Shown in pieces: positions 1 through 8,026 of a DNA stretch of 64,000 bases. The stretch is from the NCBI GenBank assembly GCA_934394815.1, contig CAKRRD010000005.1:9834-73833 (forward strand), read 5' to 3'. The DNA is from an uncultured Acetatifactor sp. Lineage in GTDB: Bacteria; Bacillota; Clostridia; Lachnospirales; Lachnospiraceae. The position numbers and the translations under genes are program-made. The notes under the pieces are model-generated. The model ran no database searches. It was not told where the DNA came from and was given only the letters and a program-made list of their open reading frames with translations. The number at the start of each line of letters is the position of its first letter. The stretch's first letter is position 1.

Positions 1-403
1 GCAATGTGATATCATGAAAATATCGGAAGAGGAAGTTGCCTTTGTATCGGAACGGGAAAGCCTGGAGGAAGGTGTTTCCTTTATCCGGGACAACTCTGAC
101 ATAAAAATATTGTTTGTTACATTGGGGAATAAGGGCAGCATAGCATATTATAAGAATGAGAAAATATATTGCGGGGGAATCCATCAGGAGCATGTCGTTG
201 ATACGACCGGAGCCGGAGATACCTTCTGTGGGGCAGTATTAAGCCGGATTCTGGAATTAGGGACAGATGACCTGACAGAGAAGGAGATCCGGGAGATGCT
301 TTTATTTGCAAATGCTGCCGCATCCATCGTTGTTACCAGAAAAGGTGCGTTGTGCGCTATGCCGGAGCCGGAAGAGATCCGGGCGGCCTCGTTCCTTAAT
401 TGA
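1..403 (+). CDS. PfkB-family carbohydrate kinase, C-terminal part (fructokinase-like)
   Basis: ATP-dependent sugar kinase of the ribokinase/PfkB family, cut by the window edge. The frame is open upstream of the first ATG (position 14): it reads Q-C-D-I before MKISEEE, which is the usual family context, so the true start lies outside the window. The visible part carries the PfkB signature DTTGAGDTFCGA, whose GAGD aspartate is the catalytic base. It then has the C-terminal helix FANAAASIVVTRKGA, which forms the adenine-side pocket. The motif set fits fructokinase, but sugar specificity cannot be read from this half. The coding stretch ends 59 bases before the next gene. Confidence 0.85.
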   Translation, partial: QCDIMKISEEEVAFVSERESLEEGVSFIRDNSDIKILFVTLGNKGSIAYYKNEKIYCGGIHQEHVVDTTGAGDTFCGAVLSRILELGTDDLTEKEIREMLLFANAAASIVVTRKGALCAMPEPEEIRAASFLN

Positions 404-462
404 CAAAGTCCTGTAAAATAGGTAAGCTATATTTGTAAAATGATACGTGGAGGTATCGCATT

Positions 463-2166
463 ATGGCTGAAATGAATCCTGGACAAACATGGGAGTGTGA
501 ACAGAAGCTCCCGCTGCCTATTGGTGTGTCTAACTATTGTCTTGCGGCTTCAGAGTACTATTACATCGACAAGACGATGATGATAAAAGACTTTATTGAT
601 GAACGCCCCATGGTAACACTTTTCACCCGCCCCCGGCGTTTTGGTAAGACACTCAATATGGATATGCTGCGCACTTATTTTGAAAGAAGTGATAGAGATA
701 CTTCGGTGTATTTCCGGGATAAAAAAATATGGTCCTGCGGACAAAAGTATAGAGATTATCAGGGCAGATATCCGGTGATCTTTCTGACTTTCAAGGACGT
801 GAAGTTTGACACATGGGAAGAGACCTTTGCGGCACTTCGTGATATTTTTGCAAAAGAGGCACAGCGGCATAAAGAGTTACAGAGCAGTGAAAAATGTGAC
901 GGATACAGCAGAAAAGTCTATGAAAGGCTGGTCAATGGCAGTGCAACAGAGGTGGAATTATCTTCGGCACTCCTTGATCTGTCCGCAATGCTTCACAGCC
1001 ATTATGATGTTGCGCCGGTTATCATCATTGATGAGTATGATACTCCAATTCAACAAGGGCACAGTGAGGACTATTACGACAAGATTATCCGGTTTATGCG
1101 GAATCTTTTTTCCGGAGGTTTTAAGGACAACAGTCATCTGTCATTTGGGTTTCTCACCGGTATTTTACGGGTGGCCAAAGAGAGTATTTTTAGTGGAATG
1201 AACAACCTGTCTATTAATTCTGTGCTGGACAACAAATACAGCGCTTACTTCGGTTTTACGGCAGACGAGGTCCGGGAGATGGCAGCATATTACGGCGCTG
1301 CAGATAAATATGACGAAATATGTCAGTGGTATGATGGATATCTCTTTGGAAAGACAGAAATTTTCAATCCCTGGTCGGTGGTCAGTTATTTTAGCAACAA
1401 ATGTGAACCGAGACCCTTCTGGGTATCTACGGGAAGTAACGATGTCATTGGTGAAGTACTTGCAGTGGCAGACAATGAGATATATGACCGTCTCACTTCT
1501 CTGGTCAATGGTGAAACGTTTACCACATTTATTGATACGGATGTGATCTATCCACAGATCAAAAGCAATCCATCGACTATTTATAGCTTTCTGCTTATGA
1601 CTGGATATTTAAAAGTGTTGAATACAACCCTTTCTTTCAATGGGGATTTCCTATGTGAGGTTGCGTTGCCAAACCGTGAGATTTCTCTGGTATATAATAA
1701 AGAGATTCTGCAACGGATGGAAAACATAATTCCACAGGCCACAGCCATTTCGATTCAGGAGGCCGCTTTTTCAGGTGATCATAAACGGCTGAAATCGCAG
1801 CTCCAAATGTTACTGACGCAGTCAGTGAGTTTTTTCGATACTGCCGGAGAGAATTTTTATCATGGGTTTATGCTGGGACTGTGTGCATTGATGAGTGGAA
1901 CTTTTGTGACGTCTAACAGGGAGTCCGGTGATGGTCGGTATGATATTCAGTTAAAACCTATCCGCAGGGGGTTGCCAGGTATATTGATTGAACTGAAAGC
2001 CGGGAAAAACTGCAGTGATGAAGAATTGAAAAATATGTCCGAGGCCGCATTGAAGCAGATTGCGGATAAAAAATATGATACAGAGATGAAGAATGCCGGG
2101 ATTCAGACAATCTATAAGTATGGAGTGGCTTTCAGTGGGAAAGTCGTGGAAGTAGCGGTCGAATAG
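463..2166 (+). CDS. AAA-ATPase-like / PD-(D/E)XK nuclease domain protein (DUF1703 family)
   Basis: A 567-aa two-domain protein of a family abundant in gut Bacteroidetes and Clostridia whose biological role is not settled. The N-terminal AAA-ATPase-like domain has a P-loop variant RPRRFGKT (residues 56-63) and a Walker B-like IIIDEYDTPI near residue 190. The C-terminal region, near residues 490-520, has GRYDIQLKP followed by GILIELKAGK, the D...ExK pattern of the PD-(D/E)XK nuclease fold. A ribosome site TGGAGG lies about 9 bases before the ATG. Both domains look intact and full length. A strong terminator follows. Related proteins are often strain-variable; whether this one cuts DNA is inference. 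Confidence 0.85.
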   Translation: MAEMNPGQTWECEQKLPLPIGVSNYCLAASEYYYIDKTMMIKDFIDERPMVTLFTRPRRFGKTLNMDMLRTYFERSDRDTSVYFRDKKIWSCGQKYRDYQGRYPVIFLTFKDVKFDTWEETFAALRDIFAKEAQRHKELQSSEKCDGYSRKVYERLVNGSATEVELSSALLDLSAMLHSHYDVAPVIIIDEYDTPIQQGHSEDYYDKIIRFMRNLFSGGFKDNSHLSFGFLTGILRVAKESIFSGMNNLSINSVLDNKYSAYFGFTADEVREMAAYYGAADKYDEICQWYDGYLFGKTEIFNPWSVVSYFSNKCEPRPFWVSTGSNDVIGEVLAVADNEIYDRLTSLVNGETFTTFIDTDVIYPQIKSNPSTIYSFLLMTGYLKVLNTTLSFNGDFLCEVALPNREISLVYNKEILQRMENIIPQATAISIQEAAFSGDHKRLKSQLQMLLTQSVSFFDTAGENFYHGFMLGLCALMSGTFVTSNRESGDGRYDIQLKPIRRGLPGILIELKAGKNCSDEELKNMSEAALKQIADKKYDTEMKNAGIQTIYKYGVAFSGKVVEVAVE

Positions 2167-2215
2167 GAAATGGAGCTGACTACGGCAAATAACAAAACCG
2201 GAAGGATGATCCAAG

Positions 2216-2248
2216 AAAGGGTGCCAGATAAGCAGGCATCCTTTTTCT
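2216..2248 (+). terminator. Intrinsic terminator after the DUF1703-family gene
   Basis: Stem GGGTGCC / GGCATCC (one G-U pair) at 2219-2225 and 2235-2241, nine-base loop, flanked by AAA on the left and a T-run from 2242. It ends the upstream gene and separates it from the decayed GH88 locus. Confidence 0.8.
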
Positions 2249-2289
2249 ATTGCTTTCAGAGGCTGTGATGGTTACAATAATGTCATATA

Positions 2290-3006
2290 ACCATTGACTG
2301 CCTGCTGAATATGCCGTTGCTGTTCTGGGCGACGGAGGTAACCGGCAGACAGGAATATCGTCAGAAAGCGGAGGCACATATCCGGACAGCTATGGATTGT
2401 GTGATCCGTCCTGACTGTTCCACGTATCATACCTATTTCTTTGACCCTGTGACCGGAAAGCCCGTAAAGGGGGTAACCCATCAGGGCAATCGTAACGGTT
2501 CGGCATGGAGCAGGGGACAGGCATGGGGGATCTACGGAAGTGCATTAAGCTATCGTTTTTTGAAGGAAGACCGCTATCTGACAATTTTCCGTAAGCTTAC
2601 AGAATTTTTCCTGGAGCATCTGCCACAGGATCTGATCCCTTATTGGGATTTTGATTTTGATGACGGCAGTGAAGAACCCAGGGATTCCTCGGCAGCAGCC
2701 ATTGCCGCGTGCGGAATGCTGGAAATGGCGAGACATCTTAAGGGTGAGGAAAGAGAATACTATGAAGCAATGGCAGGCAGGCTGCTGAAAGCCTTATGTA
2801 CGCACTGCGCAGTGGAGGAGAACCGTGTGTGCAATGGATTGCTGCTGCATGGAACCTATGCGCGGGCAAGCAGGGAAAATCCCTGTACTGACAGAGGTGT
2901 AGACGAATGTAATACCTGGGGTGACTATTTTTACATGGAAGCACTGACCAGGGTTACCTCGGATTGGAAAGCATATTGGGATTATTGGGAGAGAGAGCAT
3001 GAATGA
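2290..3006 (+). pseudogene. GH88 unsaturated glucuronyl hydrolase, 5'-truncated remnant
   Basis: About 235 residues match the C-terminal part of family 88 glycoside hydrolases, which hydrolyse the unsaturated uronic acid left by polysaccharide lyases. The stretch GNRNGSAWSRGQAWGIYG and the end of the alpha6/alpha6 barrel are typical. Intact members run about 380 residues. Here the similarity begins abruptly at TIDCLLNMPLLFWA, only a few codons after an in-frame TAA (2278-2280), with no ribosome site, no suitable start and a terminator just upstream. The N-terminal half, including part of the catalytic site, is missing. I read this as a deletion remnant rather than a working short protein. The ATG at 2311 is an internal methionine. 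Confidence 0.75.
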
Positions 3007-3175
3007 ACTGACGATAAAAGTATATGATGCAGATGGCAGGGAGATTGCAGCCCGCAATGTGATCGACGGACTCTGTGCAAATCGTTTCCATGGTATCTGG
3101 CCGTACCAGTCCTGGGGGATTAACCGTCAGGAGGATGCGGTTCTTACGGTGGACTTCGGAATCCCTGCAAAATAA
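2999..3175 (+). pseudogene. 58-aa N-terminal fragment of a GH88-associated protein
   Basis: An ORF starting in an ATGAATGA overlap with the GH88 remnant encodes 58 residues, including RNVIDGLCANRFHGIWPYQS and ending DFGIPAK-stop. The start arrangement and beta-rich N-terminus resemble the beginning of larger sugar-binding or discoidin-like proteins I associate with GH88 genes, so it is probably truncated at its 3' end. Both halves of the locus therefore look decayed, one from each side. The family assignment is tentative; the translational coupling is seen directly. Confidence 0.4.
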
Positions 3176-3260
3176 ATGATATAGCAGCGATAGCGCAGTC
3201 TGGAAGATCATCAGACAAGTTAATTTCATAAAATGACAAGCATTAATGAATTTATACGAA

Positions 3261-3296
3261 AAAACAGCCCGGATAACACCATCGGGCTGTTTTTTT
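3261..3296 (+). terminator. Intrinsic terminator of the GH88 remnant locus
   Basis: Perfect 8-bp stem ACAGCCCG / CGGGCTGT (3264-3271 and 3283-3290), 11-base loop, followed by seven T. AAAA precedes the stem, so it can also work on the other strand. Confidence 0.9.
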
Positions 3297-3528
3297 ATGC
3301 AATATGTGGAAAAAATTTAGAACCTTCTTATGAGGTACCTCCTATGAAAGAGCGCAATTTCATCTATAATGATTTCAGAGGAAGTCAGGTAAAATGATGC
3401 GGTTTATTGCTTTGAACCTGTCTCCATGGTATCATGGAACAGAAAACGGTTTCAGGTTGCTATAGGTGCAGCCGCAGTATGATGAATACAGTATTCTGAC
3501 TGATTAATGTAAAAAAGAGGTAGATTTT
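3297..3528. other. Intergenic region upstream of the GH13 gene
   Basis: No coding potential seen. It holds a short palindrome GAGGTACCTC near 3330 and a spaced inverted pair AACCTG...CAGGTT around 3415-3460. I could not place a convincing -35/-10 pair. A ribosome site AAGAGG lies about 10 bases before the ATG at 3529. Confidence 0.4.
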
Positions 3529-5247
3529 ATGGAATATTCCGCAATTCTCCATGATATGGATAAGAGATTCTGCTATGCAATCGATAAGGATTTATTCGTG
3601 ATACGTGTGCAGGTAAAAAAAGATGATATAAAAGAGATCATTCTTCATTATGAGGACAAGTATATACCATTGGAATGGAAGGATACGCGAAGGACGATTC
3701 GGATGAAGAAGGTTGCCACCTCACAGTTTCATGACTATTATGAAGCACAGATTCAGATGCATTTGATATGTCTCCGCTATTATTTTGAATTTACGGATAT
3801 GCAGGGAGAAAAGGTATATTACGGCAACTATGAGTTTAGCAGGGAATGTATTACAAACAGGGATAGAATGTTCGACTGTCCACAAAACCTTCGTGAGGAG
3901 GAAATGTTTGAGGTGCCGGGGTGGGCAGCAAACAAGGTCGTGTATCAGATTTTTCCATCTCGCTTTGCAGCGTCACAGCCAATAGACAGGGAACTGTGGT
4001 ATAAAGCACCCATTACATCTAAAGATAATCTGCATGGTGATCTCAGAGGAATTATGGATCATTTGGATCATATTCAGAAGCTGGGAATAGACGTTGTGTA
4101 TTTAACACCTATTTTTAAATCGGATTCCTGCCATAAATATGATACCACGGATTATTATCAGATTGATCCTTCCTTCGGAACAACGGAGGATCTTAAGGAA
4201 CTGGTGAAAAAAGCGCATGAGTGTGGAATGAAAGTAGTGATGGATGCGGTATTTAACCATACAGGAAGGGATTTTTTTGCATTTAAGGATATCATGGAAA
4301 AAGAAGAAAAATCCAGATATCTGGACTGGTATTTTATCGAGAAATTTCCACTGAAAGGGGAAAAAGGAGAAGCTCCTAACTTCAAATGTTTCGGTTATTA
4401 TGATGGAATGCCAAAATTAAATCTGAAAAATCCGGAGGTTGAAAAATTCGTTACAGATGTTGCATGTTATTGGATTAAGGAATGCGATATTGATGGATGG
4501 AGAATGGATGTAGGTGACGAAATCAGTCATTTCTTCTGGAAGCGTTTTAGAAAGGCTGTTAAGGCGGTAAAAAAGGAGCTGCTGATCATTGGAGAAATCT
4601 GGCATTATGCAGGAGATTTTCTGGAGGGAGATGAATGGGATACGGTCATGAACTATCCATTTTACCTGAATCTCATAGATCTGCTTGCAGATGAAAAAAT
4701 CAATGTCAGCCAGTTTGTACAGAATCTTGGATATTTGAAGGGGCGCTTAAACAAAAAATGTTATCCTCTTATGTGGAATCTGATCGACAGCCATGATACA
4801 GCAAGATTTTTACATCTATGTAATGATAATAAGAAAAAGCAGCATCTGGCAGCAGCTTTTCAATTATTATTACCGGGAATGCCTATGATTTATTACGGAG
4901 ATGAATTTGCGATGCCAGGAGCAAATGATCCGGATTGCAGACGTGGCATGTACTGGGATGAAGCATACCAGGATAAAGAGATGTTTGAATGGTATAAGCA
5001 GTTGCTGAAGGTGCGAAAAAACCATGCATGTATTGTAGAAGGTGAACCGATGGAAATAGCTGCGAGGGACGAGGAAGAGACGATCATTCTGACCAGAAAA
5101 AATGGTGAAGAGACACTTGCTTTGATCTTCAACTGCAGCAGCAGCGCAAAGGTGTTTAATGAGTATGCGCAAAAATATGATTTACTTAGAGAGAGTCCCT
5201 TTGATGGAAAAATAGAAGGGTTTGATGCCACTGTAATAGTACTTTAA
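3529..5247 (+). CDS. GH13 alpha-glycosidase (neopullulanase / maltogenic amylase type)
   Basis: Intracellular 572-aa alpha-amylase-family enzyme predicted to cleave maltodextrins, cyclodextrins or pullulan. There is no signal peptide. Residues 1-125 look like the N-terminal immunoglobulin-like domain of the GH13_20 group. The barrel follows with the conserved regions DAVFNHTG, GWRMDVGDE (nucleophile D327), GEIWH (acid/base E356) and DSHDT (D423), so the catalytic triad is intact. A short C-terminal beta domain closes the protein. The stop lies 66 bases from the following MATE start, so the two may be co-transcribed. The exact substrate cannot be read from sequence. Confidence 0.92.
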   Translation: MEYSAILHDMDKRFCYAIDKDLFVIRVQVKKDDIKEIILHYEDKYIPLEWKDTRRTIRMKKVATSQFHDYYEAQIQMHLICLRYYFEFTDMQGEKVYYGNYEFSRECITNRDRMFDCPQNLREEEMFEVPGWAANKVVYQIFPSRFAASQPIDRELWYKAPITSKDNLHGDLRGIMDHLDHIQKLGIDVVYLTPIFKSDSCHKYDTTDYYQIDPSFGTTEDLKELVKKAHECGMKVVMDAVFNHTGRDFFAFKDIMEKEEKSRYLDWYFIEKFPLKGEKGEAPNFKCFGYYDGMPKLNLKNPEVEKFVTDVACYWIKECDIDGWRMDVGDEISHFFWKRFRKAVKAVKKELLIIGEIWHYAGDFLEGDEWDTVMNYPFYLNLIDLLADEKINVSQFVQNLGYLKGRLNKKCYPLMWNLIDSHDTARFLHLCNDNKKKQHLAAAFQLLLPGMPMIYYGDEFAMPGANDPDCRRGMYWDEAYQDKEMFEWYKQLLKVRKNHACIVEGEPMEIAARDEEETIILTRKNGEETLALIFNCSSSAKVFNEYAQKYDLLRESPFDGKIEGFDATVIVL

Positions 5248-5313
5248 GAAATATGAGAGATGTCAAGAAAAACAACGGCTGGGAAAAAGCAGGAATTTAG
5301 GAGGAATAAAATA

Positions 5314-6642
5314 ATGTCAAAAGATGAATATCTGATCACAGATGCCCCGCTTAAAGCACTGACTGTTTTTGCAATGCCGATGATTCTGGGCAGCTTTTTT
5401 CAACAGGTATATAATATGGCTGATTCCATCATTGTCGGTCAGTATGTTGGTTCCTCTGCACTTGCGGCTGTCGGCGCCTGCGCTGCGCTTACGAATGTAT
5501 TTATTTGTGTGGCACTCGGAGCCGGCGTCGGTGCAGGCGTGCTGGTGAGCCGCTATTTTGGGGCCAGAGAATATGGAAAAATGAAAACTATTGTGTCGAC
5601 ATCCCTGATCAGCTTTCTGATTTTAAGCATACTTCTTGGAGTATTCGGCTTTCGTTTTTCCCATCCGATGATGAGCCTTTTACAGACACCTGCTGATATA
5701 CTGGAGGAAGCAGTATTGTATCTGCGGATATATTTTGCAGGCTTTCCGTTTTTGTTTATGTATAATATCCTTTCAACGATGTTCACCTCAATCGGGGAAT
5801 CAAAGATTCCGTTGGGTCTTCTGATATTTTCTTCTATTTTGAATATTATTATGGACCTTTGGATGGTGGCAGGACTTGGTCTGGGTGTGTTTGGTGCAGC
5901 CCTTGCAACTTTGATTGCACAGGGCATTTCCGCAGTATTTTCACTCTTGATCTTTTTTTACCGGATGCGCCAATATAAGAGTACCTTTCACTGGTTTGAC
6001 GGCCAGGAGTTACATTACATGCTGCGGATTGCCATACCGTCAGTTCTCCAGCAGTCCACAGTGTCAATAGGTATGATGATCGTACAGGCAGTTGTAAACC
6101 CATTTGGTACGCAGGCACTTGCGGGCTATTCGGCAACAATGCGAGTGGAGAACGTTTTCTCACTGATATTTGTATCCATCGGCAATGCCGTCTCGCCGTA
6201 TGTGTCTCAGAACCTTGGCGCTCAGAAAATCGAGCGTATCAAAAAAGGGTATCACGCGGCACTGGTGTTAGATTTATGCTTTGCAGTCCTGGCTTTTATA
6301 ATCATTGAAACACTGCATACCCAGATTTCTTCATTATTTCTGGGAAAAGACGGAACTGCTTTCGCATATCAGGTATCCGGGGATTACATGAGATGGCTTG
6401 GCTATTTCTTTATTTTCATGGGCATTAAGATGGCGACAGATGGAGTTCTGCGTGGACTTGGAATCATGCGGCCATTTCTTATAGCTAATATGGTAAACCT
6501 TGCAATCCGTTTGTCGGTTGCTTTGATTTTTGCACCGCGTTTTGGCATCGCGTTTGTCTGGCTTGCCGTACCGGCAGGGTGGCTGGCAAACTTTCTGATT
6601 TCCTATGCCGCACTCAGAAAATCAAATATAAATTCTTTATAG
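5314..6642 (+). CDS. MATE-family multidrug/toxin efflux transporter
   Basis: A 442-aa, 12-helix membrane exporter of the MATE family, driven by Na+ or H+, with the N-half motif VYNMADSIIVGQYVG and a repeated half from about residue 230. I chose the ATG at 5314 because TAGGAGGA lies nine bases upstream; an in-frame ATG at 5260 would add 18 charged residues with no ribosome site. It is unlike the MATE protein at 12.8 kb in lacking any C-terminal ATPase domain. Substrate unknown. Confidence 0.93.
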   Translation: MSKDEYLITDAPLKALTVFAMPMILGSFFQQVYNMADSIIVGQYVGSSALAAVGACAALTNVFICVALGAGVGAGVLVSRYFGAREYGKMKTIVSTSLISFLILSILLGVFGFRFSHPMMSLLQTPADILEEAVLYLRIYFAGFPFLFMYNILSTMFTSIGESKIPLGLLIFSSILNIIMDLWMVAGLGLGVFGAALATLIAQGISAVFSLLIFFYRMRQYKSTFHWFDGQELHYMLRIAIPSVLQQSTVSIGMMIVQAVVNPFGTQALAGYSATMRVENVFSLIFVSIGNAVSPYVSQNLGAQKIERIKKGYHAALVLDLCFAVLAFIIIETLHTQISSLFLGKDGTAFAYQVSGDYMRWLGYFFIFMGIKMATDGVLRGLGIMRPFLIANMVNLAIRLSVALIFAPRFGIAFVWLAVPAGWLANFLISYAALRKSNINSL

Positions 6643-6706
6643 AGTTATTGACAGTACGGAAGCAATTTTTGATGCAGCATATCTGACTTTTGATCTGATC
6701 GCAGCT

Positions 6707-6985
6707 ATGTTATTTTTCATTTTTTCACAGGGAAAGATCTTATTTATCCTGTACGGAATATTAACGCTGACGCTTTGCGGAGGGGATGCTTTTCATCTGG
6801 TACCCAGAATCATCCGGGCAGTACGCGGAAGTAATGATAAAATAAAGAGACAGCTGGGAATCGGATTGCAGGTATCCTCTATTACCATGACAGTATTTTA
6901 TATTCTTTTGATGTATATCTGGAAATTTACCTTCCCGGAATTAGAGATACCGGTAATTTTGGAGGCTGTTATTTTAAAAACGTGA
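6707..6985 (+). CDS. Small membrane protein, possibly a gene fragment
   Basis: A hydrophobic 92-aa ORF with about two to three membrane segments and a central LCGGDAFHLVPRI stretch. The frame is open back to 6632 without a start or ribosome site (it reads IDSTEAIFDAAYLTFDLIAA before the ATG). Similar-looking text therefore extends upstream of the only usable ATG and overlaps the end of the MATE gene. I suspect a truncated member of a larger multi-pass membrane family rather than a complete gene. No function can be given. Confidence 0.4.
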   Translation: MLFFIFSQGKILFILYGILTLTLCGGDAFHLVPRIIRAVRGSNDKIKRQLGIGLQVSSITMTVFYILLMYIWKFTFPELEIPVILEAVILKT

Positions 6986-7046
6986 TCTTGGATTCTATGG
7001 CAAAGGAGCAGTCGGGGAACAGTATGGATGACCGGTAAAGGTGTTC

Positions 7047-7077
7047 ACAATTTGGCACTTTGGGATACAATTTGGCA
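7047..7077 (+). repeat. Direct repeats ACAATTTGGCA, LytTR-like operator
   Basis: Two exact 11-bp copies (7047-7057 and 7067-7077), 20 bp start to start, end eight bases before a -35 box. Their first nine bases match the published LytTR/AgrA half-site pattern at eight of nine positions (A where G is expected at position 4). Direct repeats about two helical turns apart just upstream of -35 are the usual LytTR activation layout. A LytTR regulator is encoded 3.6 kb away. Confidence 0.5.
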
Positions 7078-7084
7078 GAAAGTA

Positions 7085-7113
7085 TTGTTTTTTGCAGTTA
7101 AAGCATGTAATAT
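7085..7113 (+). promoter_or_regulatory. Sigma-A-type promoter of the duplicated-domain lipoprotein
   Basis: -35 TTGTTT (7085-7090), 17-base spacer, -10 TAATAT (7108-7113). The weak -35 fits an activator-dependent promoter given the direct repeats just upstream. Confidence 0.6.
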
Positions 7114-7161
7114 ATTAACATACCGTAGAAGGCGGGAGTAATCAAAAAGGAGAAAAATATT

Positions 7162-7866
7162 ATGAAGAAGAAATTATTAGCAGTATTGTTAACAGGTGTT
7201 ATGGCAATGTCCATGCTTACCGCATGCGGCGGTTCTGATGAGACCACCACAGGTGCAGCAACCGAAGATGTTTCCGTAGCTTCCACAGTTTCCACCGATG
7301 GAGAAATGTGTTCCGATGAGACCTTCTCCATTTTACAGGACAATTATGCAACCATGACGGATGCATACAATGCGGTAAAGGATCTTTATGAGAATGACGG
7401 AATCGCAGCAGATGAGGCTATTGAAGATGTTATGAACCAGGCTGCTGACATTATCAACCAGATGGGTGAAATTTCTCAGGATTCCATTACCGAGGAGGAT
7501 GCAGTTACTCTGAATTCTGCAATGGCTGACATTCTGGATGCGTTGTCTTCCGTTGTTGATGGCATGACCATGACCGAAGGCGGTGAGGAAGCTGCTTCCG
7601 AGGCATGTTCCGATGAGACCTTCGCTGTTTTACAGGAAAACTACAGCACCTTATCCGGAGTATATGACACTGTAGAAGCTGCTTACCTGTCCGATGAAAT
7701 TGAGCAGAATGACGAAATCGAAGAGGCACTTACCCAGACACAGGATATTATGGCACAGATGGGTGAGATTTCCCAGGATTCCATTACCGAAGAAGATGCA
7801 GTAGTATTAAATGATGCTATGCTTTCCTTACTTGAGGTACTGGGTGCAGTCGTTGATGCAATGTAA
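7162..7866 (+). CDS. Secreted lipoprotein with a tandemly duplicated acidic helical domain
   Basis: A 234-aa lipoprotein: residues 1-21 form a signal peptide ending in the lipobox LTAC, so it should be anchored to the outer face of the membrane. Two ~85-residue repeats follow. Each begins CSDETF, continues with a Q(D/E)NY...Y helix, then the shared block QMGEISQDSITEEDAV, and ends LxxVVD(G/A)M. Each repeat keeps one cysteine at its start. The protein is very acidic and probably all alpha-helical. I recognise no family. It has AAGGAG before the ATG, its own terminator, and sits directly upstream of the hybrid kinase. A role as sensor accessory or secreted ligand-binding protein is possible but is inference. 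Confidence 0.8.
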   Translation: MKKKLLAVLLTGVMAMSMLTACGGSDETTTGAATEDVSVASTVSTDGEMCSDETFSILQDNYATMTDAYNAVKDLYENDGIAADEAIEDVMNQAADIINQMGEISQDSITEEDAVTLNSAMADILDALSSVVDGMTMTEGGEEAASEACSDETFAVLQENYSTLSGVYDTVEAAYLSDEIEQNDEIEEALTQTQDIMAQMGEISQDSITEEDAVVLNDAMLSLLEVLGAVVDAM

Positions 7867-7897
7867 TTTCACAGTTCTTCTGTAAGCTACGTGATAC

Positions 7898-7924
7898 AAA
7901 AGGGAGTAATCATACTCCCTTTTT
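7898..7924 (+). terminator. Intrinsic terminator after the lipoprotein gene
   Basis: Stem GGGAGTA / TACTCCC (7902-7908, 7913-7919) with a four-base loop, preceded by AAAA and followed by TTTTT. It isolates the lipoprotein from the kinase gene downstream. Confidence 0.9.
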
Positions 7925-8026
7925 GTGTACAATGAGTTATGCTTATCAGCAGACAGATATCCTGCGAAGACGTGTGTAGAGTAGGATATTCTATAGATAC
8001 ACAGGAAAATGAGGAGGAAATATTTC

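Noticed and set aside
420..430. AGGTAAGCTAT shared upstream of the two nuclease-family genes (420-430 and 28855-28865)
   Set aside because: In one place it leads into a good -10 box, in the other no -35 fits; 11 bp in two copies with different distances to the start is too little to claim shared control.
5260..5313. Longer N-terminus of the first MATE protein
   Set aside because: The upstream ATG lacks a ribosome site and adds a lysine/arginine-rich leader, whereas the ATG at 5314 has TAGGAGGA at ideal distance.
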